Notes: generated by a model from the sequence alone, not told the origin. 32,487 bases of DNA from an uncultured Oscillochloris sp. (GCA_903887465.1 CAISPW010000331.1:1-32487), one strand, 5' to 3'. Positions 8,210 to 16,015 are shown, counted from the stretch's first letter. Numbers and translations are program-made.

Positions 8210-11200
8210 ATGAACACACTCGCCACGATTACATCCGAGCTCGCTGGCCTGCCTGATATCGGGCGGATCGCCGAGGCGCTTGTCGGGGCGGCGGCGCGGC
8301 TGCGCGTGGCCCCCCTGCCGAGCGCGGCCCGCGCGCCGCTAGTCGCCGCCCTGGCCCGCCACGCCCGTGCGCCCCTGCTCTACGTCGCCATTAACGCCGA
8401 AGCCGCCCTGCGCGCCGCCGACGACCTGCGCCAGTGGCTCGGCCCTGCGGCGGTGCTGCTCTACCCCGCCAGCGACTCCATGCCCTATGAACACATGTCC
8501 CCCGGCGACGAGGTGATCGCCCGCAGGCTACGGGTGCTGCAAATGGTGAATGCTGAAGGCGTCATGGTGAATGAAGCCGATCCGGCCACGAATCACTCCG
8601 CTTTCCGCATTCCGCATTCCGCATTGATCATTGTGACCTCAGTCAAGGCATTGCTCCAGCCCACGCTCACGCCCGAGGAGTTGGCGGATGCCAGCATGGC
8701 CCTGTGCCTGGGGCAGGAACTACGCCAGGACGAGCTGCTGCGCACCCTGATTGGGCGGGGCTATCGCCCGGCTCCCGCCGTCGAGACCCCCGGCGAGCTG
8801 AGTCGGCGCGGCGGGATCGTCGATGTCTGGCCCAGTGCCGACGAGCGGCCCCTGCGTATCGAGTTCTTCGGCGATGAGATCGACAGCCTGCGCCGCTTCG
8901 ACCCGGCCACCCAGCGCAGCGACCAGCGCAGCGCTGCGGCCGTGATCGGCCCGCCCCACGAGATCCCGCTCTGGAACCGTGCGCTGGCTCTCACGCGCAT
9001 CGCCGCCATGGATCGCTCCGGGCTGCGCCGCGAGTCGCGCACCGAGTGGGACGCCGCCCTCGCCCGCCTCGAGCTCGGCGAGCGCTTCGAGGGCCGCGCC
9101 TTCTATGCCCCTTTCTTCAGGGAGGGGAGGGCCAGGGATGGCGCGCTCATCCCTGAGACCCTCCTCGCGCACCTTCCTCCCGGCAGCGCCGTGCTGCTCT
9201 CCGAGGGACACATGCTGGCCCATCACGCCGCCGAGATCGCCGAGCACGCCGAGGCCCAGCGGCTCAAGCTGATTGACCAGGGCGAACTGCCCCCCAACTT
9301 CCCCCGGCCCTACCTCACCTGGGCGGAATTGCAGATGGCAGATGTTGGATTGCAGACTGCACCGCGATTCAGCGTGGTCGATCTGAGTAATAATGAGTTT
9401 GAGCAAGCCGCCTCTGACCCATCTGCCATCTGCCATTTGCCATCTGCCATCTTCACCCCCGCCGAGCTGTTCGGCGGGCAATTCCGGCGTCTGGTGGCCG
9501 ATATCGTTGCCCGTCTGCGCGCCGGTGAGCAGGTCGTCGCCGTCACCTCGCAGGCTCCCCGGCTCCAGGAACTCGTTGAGGAAAGGATGAAGGATGAGGG
9601 AGGAAGGATGAAAGAAAGCGACGTCATCCCTCATCCCTCATCCCTCACCCCTCATCCCTCATCCCTCATCCCTCATCCCTCACCCCTCATCCCTCATCCC
9701 TCATCCCTCATCCCTCATCCCTTCACCGCGCTCCACGGTGCCCTGGAGGCCGGCTGGTGCCTGCCCGCACTCGGGCTGACCCTCTACACCGACGCCGAGA
9801 TTTTCGGCGTCCGCCAGCGCCGTCCGCTCGCCGAGCGCCGCCGCAGAGCGCGCAGCGCCGAAGATCGCACCGCCTTCCTGCGTGGCCTCAAGGTCAGCGA
9901 CTACATCGTGCATATCGAGCATGGCATTGCCGTCTACGAGGGCATGATCCGCCGCACGGTCGGCGAGATCGAGCGTGAATACCTGGTGCTGCGTTACGCC
10001 GCCGCCGATAAGATCTACGTGCCGGTCGATCAGATCGACCGGGTGGCCCGCTATATCGGCGCGGGCGATAGCGCGCCCACCCTCACCCGTCTGGGCACCC
10101 AGGACTGGGAGCGCGCCAAGCGCAAGGCCCGCGCCGCCGTTCAGGATCTCGCCCAGGATCTGCTGGCCCTCTACGCCCAGCGCCAGACCAAGCGCGGCCA
10201 CGCCTTCACCTCCGATAACGAGTGGCAGCGCGAACTGGAGGGTTCCTTCCCCTATATCGAAACCGACGACCAGATCCGCGCCCTGGTTGATGTCAAGGCC
10301 GATATGGAACACAACGTGCCCATGGATCGCCTGATCTGCGGCGATGTCGGCTTTGGGAAGACCGAGGTGGCCCTGCGCGCTGCCTTCAAGGCGGTCCAAG
10401 ACGGCAAGCAGGTGGCGATCCTGGTGCCCACCACCGTCCTCGCCCAGCAGCACTTCGATACCTTCTCCCGGCGCATGGCCGCCTTTCCGGTGCTGGTCGA
10501 GATGCTCTCGCGCTTCCGCTCGGCCAAGGCGCAGGATGTCATCCTGAAGGATCTGGCGCAAGGGAGAGTTGACATAATAATAGGCACGCATCGTATTCTG
10601 AGCAAAGATGTCTCCTTCAAAGACCTGGGCCTGGTGATCGTGGACGAGGAGCAGCGCTTCGGGGTGCGCCACAAGGAGCGGCTCAAGCAACTGCGCGCCG
10701 AGGTGGATGTGCTGACCCTTACGGCCACGCCCATCCCGCGCACCCTGCACATGGCCATGGCCGGCATCCGCGACATGAGCGTGATCGACACCCCGCCCGA
10801 AGATCGTGTGCCGATCAAGACCTACGTGCTGCCCTACGACGAGTCGCTGATCCGCGAGGCCATCCTGCGCGAGCTGGAGCGCGAGGGCCAGATCTACTTC
10901 GTTCACAACCGGGTGCAGAGCATCTACCACGTGGCCAACCACCTGCGCACCATTGTGCCCGAGGCCAACGTGGGCGTGGGCCACGGCCAGCTCGACGAGC
11001 GCGAACTGGAGCGGGTCATGCTCGACTTCTTCGAGGGCCGCTACGACGTACTGGTCTGCACGACGATCATCGAGAGCGGACTGGACGTACCCAACGCCAA
11101 CACGATCATCATTGACGACGCCACCAACTTTGGCCTGGCCCAGCTCTACCAACTGCGCGGGCGGGTCGGTCGATCCGCCAATCGCGCCTACGCCTACCTC

Positions 11201-11953
11201 TTTTACAAGCGCGATACCTCGATGACCGAGGAGGCCCAGCAGCGGCTGGAGGCCATCCAGGAGGCCACCGAGCTCGGTGCCGGATTCCGCGTAGCCATGC
11301 GCGATCTGGAGATTCGCGGGGCGGGCAACCTGCTCGGCGCGGAGCAGAGCGGCCACATCGCCGCCGTCGGTTTCGACCTCTACTCGCGGCTGCTGGAACA
11401 GGCGGTGGGGCAACTCAAACAGCATATGGGTCAGGGGGCGGAGAACAAGGATCAGGCAAACTCACCCCCGATCCTCGATCCCCGGCCCCCGACCCCGATC
11501 ATCAACGAGAGGGTTCTCGTCGCCCCGCTCGTCACCCTCGATCTGCCGATGACCGCCTACCTGCCAGCCGAGTACATCCCCGACGAGCTGGTGCGCCTGG
11601 GAGTCTACCAGCGCATGGTCGCAGCCGAGCAACTCGACGAGGTGCGCGGGCTGCGCCAGGAACTGCATGACCGCTTCGGTAATCCGCCGCTGCCGGCGAT
11701 GCACCTGCTTACGTGGCTGCACATCAAGGCGCTGGCCCTGCAGGCCGGTGTCAGCTCGGTAACGACGGCGGGCGATGAGTTTATGATCCGGCTGCCCATC
11801 CTGGAGGTGCAGGCCCGTGATCGGCTGCACCGCCGTTATGGCCGCGACCCGAGCGTGAAGGTCGGCCCGCAGTTCATCCGCCTCGACCGGCGTATGCTCG
11901 GCGACGCCTGGAGCGAGAAGCTCATGGGCGTGCTGGAAGTGCTGGCGGCATAG
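8210..11953 (+). CDS. mfd: Transcription-repair coupling factor Mfd
   Basis: A 1247-residue ATP-dependent translocase that removes stalled RNA polymerase and recruits UvrA. N-terminal UvrB-like modules carry YPASDSMPYEHMSP. An RNA-polymerase-interacting CarD-like domain lies at about 553-650 (VSDYIVHIEHGIAVYEG). The SF2 motor has Walker A GDVGFGKT (711-718), DEEQ at 812, TATPIPRTLHM and GRVGRS at 984. A TRCF C-terminal domain follows. The protein is longer than typical Mfd. Four low-complexity inserts at about residues 112-139, 374-415, 459-504 and 1073-1097 are each made of heptanucleotide repeats; without them the length would be about 1106. The insert at 459-504 gives a 7-residue repeat IPHPSSL. 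The helicase motifs are intact, so the protein is probably functional. The start has no clear Shine-Dalgarno. Confidence 0.96.
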   Translation: MNTLATITSELAGLPDIGRIAEALVGAAARLRVAPLPSAARAPLVAALARHARAPLLYVAINAEAALRAADDLRQWLGPAAVLLYPASDSMPYEHMSPGDEVIARRLRVLQMVNAEGVMVNEADPATNHSAFRIPHSALIIVTSVKALLQPTLTPEELADASMALCLGQELRQDELLRTLIGRGYRPAPAVETPGELSRRGGIVDVWPSADERPLRIEFFGDEIDSLRRFDPATQRSDQRSAAAVIGPPHEIPLWNRALALTRIAAMDRSGLRRESRTEWDAALARLELGERFEGRAFYAPFFREGRARDGALIPETLLAHLPPGSAVLLSEGHMLAHHAAEIAEHAEAQRLKLIDQGELPPNFPRPYLTWAELQMADVGLQTAPRFSVVDLSNNEFEQAASDPSAICHLPSAIFTPAELFGGQFRRLVADIVARLRAGEQVVAVTSQAPRLQELVEERMKDEGGRMKESDVIPHPSSLTPHPSSLIPHPSPLIPHPSSLIPHPFTALHGALEAGWCLPALGLTLYTDAEIFGVRQRRPLAERRRRARSAEDRTAFLRGLKVSDYIVHIEHGIAVYEGMIRRTVGEIEREYLVLRYAAADKIYVPVDQIDRVARYIGAGDSAPTLTRLGTQDWERAKRKARAAVQDLAQDLLALYAQRQTKRGHAFTSDNEWQRELEGSFPYIETDDQIRALVDVKADMEHNVPMDRLICGDVGFGKTEVALRAAFKAVQDGKQVAILVPTTVLAQQHFDTFSRRMAAFPVLVEMLSRFRSAKAQDVILKDLAQGRVDIIIGTHRILSKDVSFKDLGLVIVDEEQRFGVRHKERLKQLRAEVDVLTLTATPIPRTLHMAMAGIRDMSVIDTPPEDRVPIKTYVLPYDESLIREAILRELEREGQIYFVHNRVQSIYHVANHLRTIVPEANVGVGHGQLDERELERVMLDFFEGRYDVLVCTTIIESGLDVPNANTIIIDDATNFGLAQLYQLRGRVGRSANRAYAYLFYKRDTSMTEEAQQRLEAIQEATELGAGFRVAMRDLEIRGAGNLLGAEQSGHIAAVGFDLYSRLLEQAVGQLKQHMGQGAENKDQANSPPILDPRPPTPIINERVLVAPLVTLDLPMTAYLPAEYIPDELVRLGVYQRMVAAEQLDEVRGLRQELHDRFGNPPLPAMHLLTWLHIKALALQAGVSSVTTAGDEFMIRLPILEVQARDRLHRRYGRDPSVKVGPQFIRLDRRMLGDAWSEKLMGVLEVLAA
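8543..8624 (+). repeat. In-frame heptamer insert A in mfd
   Basis: Left block 8543-8577 runs in 7-base steps (ATGGTGA, ATGCTGA, AGGCGTC, ATGGTGA, ATGAAGC). Right block 8597-8624 is TCCGCTT plus three TCCGCAT. The right unit in reverse complement (ATGCGGA) resembles the left unit. It encodes a non-conserved linker before the IIVTSVKALL segment. Confidence 0.8.
9331..9454 (+). repeat. In-frame heptamer insert B in mfd
   Basis: Left block 9331-9358 starts with two exact GCAGATG units. Right block 9420-9454 is CATCTGC, CATCTGC, CATTTGC, CATCTGC, CATCTTC. The two blocks are inverted copies facing each other across about 60 bases. The encoded stretch is not part of the conserved Mfd core. Confidence 0.85.
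9585..9721 (+). repeat. In-frame heptamer insert C in mfd (14-unit tandem array)
   Basis: Right block 9624-9721 is 14 uninterrupted 7-base units of TCATCCC, two of them TCACCCC. Left block 9585-9612 is GGATGAA, GGATGAG, GGAGGAA, GGATGAA, the approximate reverse complement. The array encodes the heptapeptide period IPHPSSL. It splits the segment between the ELVEE helix and the LHGALEAGW strand. Confidence 0.95.
11428..11500 (+). repeat. In-frame heptamer insert D in mfd
   Basis: Left block 11428-11455 (GGGTCAG, GGGGCGG, AGAACAA, GGATCAG) faces right block 11466-11500 (CCCCGAT, CCTCGAT, CCCCGGC, CCCCGAC, CCCGATC). The right block in reverse complement resembles the left. It lies in the linker between the motor and the C-terminal domain. 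Confidence 0.75.
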
Positions 11954-11955
11954 TG

Positions 11956-11974
11956 CAAATGCTGAATGCTGAAT
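11956..11974 (+). repeat. Heptamer remnant after mfd
   Basis: GCAAATGCTGAATGCTGAA contains two ATGCTGA heptamers. It matches 18 of 19 bases of mfd insert A at 8539-8557, which links the intragenic and extragenic repeats. Confidence 0.7.
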
Positions 11975-11983
11975 TACAGCGCC

Positions 11984-12042
11984 GCCCTTCGCGCCTTTGC
12001 GTTCGCGTCATTCGCTTGGCTTCGTGTCGTTCGCGATCCAAA
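11984..12042 (-). repeat. GCGAA-type dispersed repeat, inverted copy
   Basis: Read on the minus strand, it contains GTTTGGATCGCG ... GCGAATGACGCGAAC. The same sequence occurs on the plus strand at 14952-14993. The two copies flank the metal-transport operon in inverted orientation. Confidence 0.75.
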
Positions 12043-12063
12043 CACCCCTGCGCAGCCCACACC

Positions 12064-12093
12064 TTGACATATCTCACTGTGCGGATCTATACT
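12064..12093 (+). promoter_or_regulatory. Sigma-70-type promoter of the MgtE_N-CBS / NRAMP operon
   Basis: A perfect TTGACA (12064-12069) and TATACT (12088-12093) are separated by 18 bases. This is the best promoter in the window. Transcription would start near 12100, leaving a leader of about 290 bases before the ATG at 12389. Confidence 0.75.
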
Positions 12094-12099
12094 TCGTGC

Positions 12100-12388
12100 G
12101 ACGAACGAGCGGAGGCGCGGCATCGGCGGCATGTCGGCATTGCCCCGCCAGTTGGAGGCGGGCGCTTCGTTTGAGGAATAGTATGGGCGGTAGTCAACGT
12201 AAAACCTCATCATCGACTCAATCTAGCGCGCTACAGCCTGGCAAACCCTGCCGGTCTGGCGTCCCGCTGGTGAAGATGTTCGCGCCCCGGCTCGCCTAGA
12301 GCCGCTCCTCGCGTGTTCTCCTCGCCCCCGCGCCGTCAGGCCGGGGGCATCTGTTTGCCCGGCACGGCTGTGGCAAAGGAGGCACGCG
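12100..12388 (+). promoter_or_regulatory. Structured 5' leader, candidate metal-responsive attenuator
   Basis: The long leader has overlapping hairpins near its end. GCCCCCG (12324-12330) pairs with CGGGGGC (12342-12348). GCCGGG (12340-12345) can instead pair with CCCGGC (12358-12363), so the two exclude each other. TTGCC/GGCAA (12355-12359 with 12372-12376) could close a further stem next to the ribosome binding site AAAGGAGG. I compared it by eye with M-box and yybP-ykoY hallmarks and saw no convincing match. Function is inferred from position only. Confidence 0.35.
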
Positions 12389-13621
12389 ATGTTCTTCCTG
12401 GCACACCTGCTCGGCGGCCCGATCCGTGGCAAGAATGGCGAACTGATCGGCACGCTCGACGATCTGCTCGTGCAGATCTCTGACGCCCCCTACCCCCCCG
12501 TCATCGGGCTGGTGGCCAAAGATCGCGGGCGACGCTTCTTCGTCCCCGTGCAGCATCTTGAGACCCTCAACGGCATCACCCGACTCAACTCATCGGTGAT
12601 CGACCTCCAGCCCTTCCGCCGTCGCGACGGCGAGGTGCTGCTGGGCAAGGACGTCCTCGACCACCAGATCATCGACATTGGCGGTCGGCGGCTGGTGCGG
12701 GTCAACGATGTGCAGATCACCCTCGTCGAGCGCACCTACCGCGTGATCGGGGTGGACATTAGCCCCCAGGCGCTGCTGCGCCGCCTTGGCCCGCGAGCCT
12801 TCGCCGACAAGATCGTCGGGAGGCAGATCATCGACTGGGGCCAGGCCCAGTACCTCGCTAGCGCCGCCCCCGTGCAACTCAAGGTTTCCTACGACCGGCT
12901 CACCGACCTGCACCCGGTTGATCTGGCCCGAATCATGGACGCGCTCTCGCTGCGCGAGAGTACCGAGATCGTCGCGGGCCTCGATGATGAGACCGCCGCC
13001 GAGGCGCTGGAGGAGGTCAGCGACGAGCGGGTGGCCGACATCCTAGAGGAACTCGACCACGAGCGCGCCGCCGATATTCTGGAGGAAATGGAGCCGAGCG
13101 CCGCCGCCGATGCCCTGGAGGATCTCGACGATGAGGTGGCCGACCGCATCCTGGCCCAGATGGAACCCGAGGACGCCGCCGATGTGCAGGCGCTCCTCGC
13201 CTACGATGAGAACAGCGCCGGTCGGATCATGACCACCGATACTGTGCAGATGTCGGCCGAGACCACCGTGGGCGAAGCGATGGCGGCCATCCGCGCCATG
13301 GAGGAGGTGCCTGATCCGCTGCTCGCCGTCTATGTGGTGCGCGGCGACCCGCAGCGCCTCTGCGGCATCGTCCGCCTGCGCCAGATGATCACCGGCGAGC
13401 CGGAGATGCTGCTCGAAGAGGTGATGGAGGCGGACATTCCCAGCGTTCGCCCGGACGACCGCGCCGAGGACGCAGCCCGTCTGCTGGCCGAGTATAACCT
13501 CCTGGCCATCCCGGTGATCGATGACCAGGGATACTTCATCGGGGTCGTGACGGTGGACGACGCCCTGGCGGTGCTGCTGCCCGAGATCTGGCAGCGCCGA
13601 GGTGCCCGTATTTTCAGCTAA
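12389..13621 (+). CDS. PRC-barrel / MgtE N-domain / CBS-pair protein
   Basis: A 410-residue soluble protein. The N-terminal ~160 residues form two PRC-barrel-like repeats (GKNGELIGTLDDLLVQI and RLVRVNDVQITLVERTYR). Residues about 180-290 are an acidic superhelical MgtE_N domain (repeats such as ERVADILEELDHERAADILEEM). A CBS pair follows (SAGRIMTTD ... LAIPVIDDQGYFIGVVTVDDAL). In the Mg2+ channel MgtE the N and CBS domains form the cytosolic Mg2+ sensor; here the membrane domain is missing. The next gene, 19 bases downstream, is an NRAMP transporter, so this protein probably senses metal or gates that partner (inference). The ATG follows AAAGGAGG with good spacing. Confidence 0.9.
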   Translation: MFFLAHLLGGPIRGKNGELIGTLDDLLVQISDAPYPPVIGLVAKDRGRRFFVPVQHLETLNGITRLNSSVIDLQPFRRRDGEVLLGKDVLDHQIIDIGGRRLVRVNDVQITLVERTYRVIGVDISPQALLRRLGPRAFADKIVGRQIIDWGQAQYLASAAPVQLKVSYDRLTDLHPVDLARIMDALSLRESTEIVAGLDDETAAEALEEVSDERVADILEELDHERAADILEEMEPSAAADALEDLDDEVADRILAQMEPEDAADVQALLAYDENSAGRIMTTDTVQMSAETTVGEAMAAIRAMEEVPDPLLAVYVVRGDPQRLCGIVRLRQMITGEPEMLLEEVMEADIPSVRPDDRAEDAARLLAEYNLLAIPVIDDQGYFIGVVTVDDALAVLLPEIWQRRGARIFS

Positions 13622-13640
13622 CGTGAGGAGGCTCTCCCCG

Positions 13641-14945
13641 ATGAATATCCAAGACCATGTCTCCTCAGCGGTAGCGGATCCCCCGCGACCGGGCATCGAG
13701 AAGCGCGGGCGCAGCCGCTGGCGGCAGATGCTCCCCTACCTGATGGCCCTCGGGCCGGGCCTGCTGGCGGCGAGCGCCGGCAACGATGCCGGCGGGATCG
13801 CCACCTACGCCTCGGCCGGTGCCGACTACGGCTACAACATGCTCTGGGCCATGGTGATCGTCACCATCTTCGTGGGCGTCATCCAAGAGATGAGCGCCCG
13901 CCTCGGTGCCGTGACCGGGAAGGGCTTCTCCGACCTGGTGCGCGAGACCTTCCCGCTGCGCGTCACCGCGATGATCCTGGCCACCCTGTTTATCGCCAAC
14001 CTGGGGATTATCGTCTCGGAGTTTGTGGGCATTGCGGCGGCGGGCGAACTCTTTGGCCTAAGCCGCTGGGTCGCCGTGCCCCTGGCGGCGGTGGTCGTGT
14101 GGCTGCTGATCACTCGCGGATCCTACCGGAATGTCGAGCGGGTCTTCCTGGCTCTCTCGCTGGCCTTCTTCTCGTACGTCGGCGCGGCGGTGCTGGCCAA
14201 GCCCGACTGGGGCGAGGTACTCCAGCGCATCGCGCAGCCGCGTATCACCTGGGACGCTAGCTACCTCCAGTTGCTGATCGCGATCATCGGCACGACGATC
14301 TCGCCCTACATGCAACTCTACGTGCAGTCATCGGTGGTGGAGAAGGGCGGGACGGCCGAGGAGTTCAACTACATCCGCTTTGATGTGATTGTGGGGACGA
14401 TCTTCGCGGGGTTTGTCGCCGCCTTTATTATGATCGCCACGGCGGCCACCCTGCATCCCAAGGGCATCCATATCGACACGGCGGCCGACGCGGCCATGGC
14501 CCTTGAGCCAATCGCGGGCCAGTACGCTGGCTGGCTCTTCGGGCTGGGGTTGCTAGGCGCCTCGCTGCTGGCGGCCGGCGTGTTGCCGCTCGCCACCACC
14601 TACGTGATGAGCGAGGCGTTCGGCTTCGAGCGCGGCGTCTCGCGCACCTGGCAGGAGGCACCGATCTTCCTGGGGCTGTTCACCGGGCTCTCTGTCGTAG
14701 GGGCGATCCTAGCGCTCATCCCCGGCCTGCCGCTCATCCAGGTGCTGGTGGGCGTGTATGTACTCAACGGCCTGCTCCTGCCGATCGAGCTCTTCGCCAT
14801 CCTGCGCCTGGTGAACGACCGCGAGTTGATGGGGGAACACGTCAACCGTCGAGGCTACAACATCCTGGCCTACGGGATCGCGATCATCGTCAGCCTGCTC
14901 TCGCTGGCCCTGATCAGCGTCACGGTGCTCGGCTGGTTTCGGTAG
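13641..14945 (+). CDS. NRAMP-family divalent metal transporter, atypical metal site
   Basis: A 434-residue membrane protein with about eleven helices of the NRAMP/SLC11 fold. The start of helix 1 reads GPGLLAASAGNDAGGIATY: the classical DPGN metal motif is DAGG here, with Asp49 kept. In helix 6 the classical MPH is replaced by SPY (GTTISPYMQLY), so the methionine that favours Mn2+/Fe2+ is missing. Similar changes occur in NRAMP-related Mg2+ transporters (family knowledge). Together with the MgtE-like partner, this makes Mg2+ or broad divalent transport plausible. The ATG at 13641 follows GAGGAGG at about 13624-13630. It is co-transcribed with the upstream PRC/MgtE_N/CBS gene. Confidence 0.9.
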   Translation: MNIQDHVSSAVADPPRPGIEKRGRSRWRQMLPYLMALGPGLLAASAGNDAGGIATYASAGADYGYNMLWAMVIVTIFVGVIQEMSARLGAVTGKGFSDLVRETFPLRVTAMILATLFIANLGIIVSEFVGIAAAGELFGLSRWVAVPLAAVVVWLLITRGSYRNVERVFLALSLAFFSYVGAAVLAKPDWGEVLQRIAQPRITWDASYLQLLIAIIGTTISPYMQLYVQSSVVEKGGTAEEFNYIRFDVIVGTIFAGFVAAFIMIATAATLHPKGIHIDTAADAAMALEPIAGQYAGWLFGLGLLGASLLAAGVLPLATTYVMSEAFGFERGVSRTWQEAPIFLGLFTGLSVVGAILALIPGLPLIQVLVGVYVLNGLLLPIELFAILRLVNDRELMGEHVNRRGYNILAYGIAIIVSLLSLALISVTVLGWFR

Positions 14946-14951
14946 GGTGGG

Positions 14952-15020
14952 GTTTGGATCGCGGAGGGCGCGAAGTGGAGCGAATGACGCGAACGCGGAG
15001 GGCGCGGAGGGCGCGAACGC
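14952..15020 (+). repeat. GCGAA-type dispersed repeat
   Basis: This is the direct copy of the sequence inverted at 11984-12042, extended by GGAGGGCGC-type 9-base tandem units. It fills the gap between the NRAMP gene and the next FHA gene, and the latter's possible ribosome binding site GGAGGG (15006-15011) lies inside it. Confidence 0.75.
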
Positions 15021-15023
15021 GAA

Positions 15024-15902
15024 ATGGGGCTAGTGATGAGTAAGCTGCTACAGATATATTACTCGGCGGTGTTTGGTGCCTTGGGTGGTCTGGCAGGTTG
15101 GTGGGTGGTTGGCAGCTTTGCCACGCAGACTTGGGGGATCTGGCCGGCGGCGGCGTTTGTTGGCGGGGGGCTGGGCCTGTGTATTGGCGCGCTGGTGGCG
15201 GCGGCTGATGGCACGATGGTGAAGGGTAAGCCGGTGCGGGCGGTGCGTGATGGTATCTTGGGCGGTCTGGCTGGCGTAGCTGCGGGGGTGGTGGGGATGC
15301 TGCTCGCCCAGGCTGCCTTCCTGGCGCTACTGGGCGGGTGGGCAGGTCGGGCGTTGAGCTGGATGCTGCTGGGCTTGCTGATTGGCCTTGGTGATCTGTT
15401 GGTGAGTCGACGCCCCCAGCGGGCCGTCTATGCGGCTCTGGGTGGCCTGGCGGGTGGCCTGGCGGGTGGCCTGTTGTACGAGGGCCTGACTCAGATTTTT
15501 CTGGCGCAGGCTGGTGTGGCTCAGGTCGCGTTTAGCGGGATTGGCTTGGTGATTATTGGGGCATGTATTGGCGGACTGATCCCGCTGGCCCGTCAGGTAT
15601 TCTCGCGCGGCGAGCTGCGGGTGATCGGGGGCGAGCAGGCTGGTCTGGTACGTGAGGTGACGGATAGCGCCACTATTGGTCGCTATGATGGCAATGATCT
15701 CTACCTGCCGGATGTCGGCGTGGCCTGGCGTCACGCGGTGGTGCGTCGAGCTGATGCGGGGTTTGAGCTGGCGGTGCTGCCAAATGCCGATGGGGTTGTG
15801 CAGGTTGGCGGGCTGGATGTTGACCCAGGCGCGGCGCGTATGCTGCAGAGCGGCGACCGTATCCGGATCGGCGGCGCGGAGCTGGAGTTTATTGGGCGGT
15901 AG
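15024..15902 (+). CDS. Glycine-rich membrane protein with C-terminal FHA domain
   Basis: A 292-residue protein. Residues 1 to about 190 contain six to seven Gly/Ala-rich hydrophobic helices with GxxxG-like repeats such as GGLAGGLAGG. Residues about 195-292 form an FHA-like domain (ATIGRYDGNDLYLPD ... WRHAVVRR ... GDRIRIGGAELEF). The usual SRxH loop is WRH and the STNGT loop is degenerate, so phosphopeptide binding is uncertain. Codons are noticeably less C-ending than in neighbouring genes, suggesting a different evolutionary history. The start may be 15024 or 12 bases later (ATG at 15036). It may belong to the same signalling network as the other FHA proteins (inference). Confidence 0.8.
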   Translation: MGLVMSKLLQIYYSAVFGALGGLAGWWVVGSFATQTWGIWPAAAFVGGGLGLCIGALVAAADGTMVKGKPVRAVRDGILGGLAGVAAGVVGMLLAQAAFLALLGGWAGRALSWMLLGLLIGLGDLLVSRRPQRAVYAALGGLAGGLAGGLLYEGLTQIFLAQAGVAQVAFSGIGLVIIGACIGGLIPLARQVFSRGELRVIGGEQAGLVREVTDSATIGRYDGNDLYLPDVGVAWRHAVVRRADAGFELAVLPNADGVVQVGGLDVDPGAARMLQSGDRIRIGGAELEFIGR

Positions 15903-15959
15903 TACACATGTGGAGTGCGAAGTTGCTGCACTGTGCGTATATGCGCAGCGGGTGCATGG

Positions 15960-15965
15960 TATAAT
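15960..15965 (+). promoter_or_regulatory. Extended -10 promoter for the heme A operon
   Basis: TGGTATAAT gives an extended -10 about 50 bases upstream of the small membrane protein gene at 16016, which leads into ctaA-ctaB. Confidence 0.5.
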
Positions 15966-16015
15966 TCCAGCGGATGTGATATTTGTGAAGAAAGATACGA
16001 GGCGACATTGCGATA

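Larger units (their letters stand above)
11954..12388. other. Long intergenic region upstream of the metal-transport genes
   Basis: This 435-base region has no credible gene. It holds a heptamer remnant just after mfd, a GCGAA-rich dispersed repeat, a strong promoter, and a leader of roughly 290 bases with alternative hairpins; each is listed separately. Confidence 0.7.

Noticed and set aside
9624-9721. CRISPR-like array
   Set aside because: The repeats are contiguous 7-base units without spacers and lie inside a gene.
9701-11425. 574-codon open frame on the minus strand
   Set aside because: Antisense shadow of the mfd motor domain, with composition rich in Gly, His, Val and Asp typical of such shadows.
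11953-12299. Small ORFs in the leader of the metal operon
   Set aside because: They overlap repeats and promoter elements, lack ribosome binding sites and show no protein-like conservation.
12100-12388. Known M-box or yybP-ykoY riboswitch
   Set aside because: The conserved sequence blocks of these classes were not found by eye, so only a generic structured leader is claimed.
13043-13696. 217-codon minus-strand frame
   Set aside because: Antisense to the MgtE_N/CBS region; His- and Gly-rich shadow composition.
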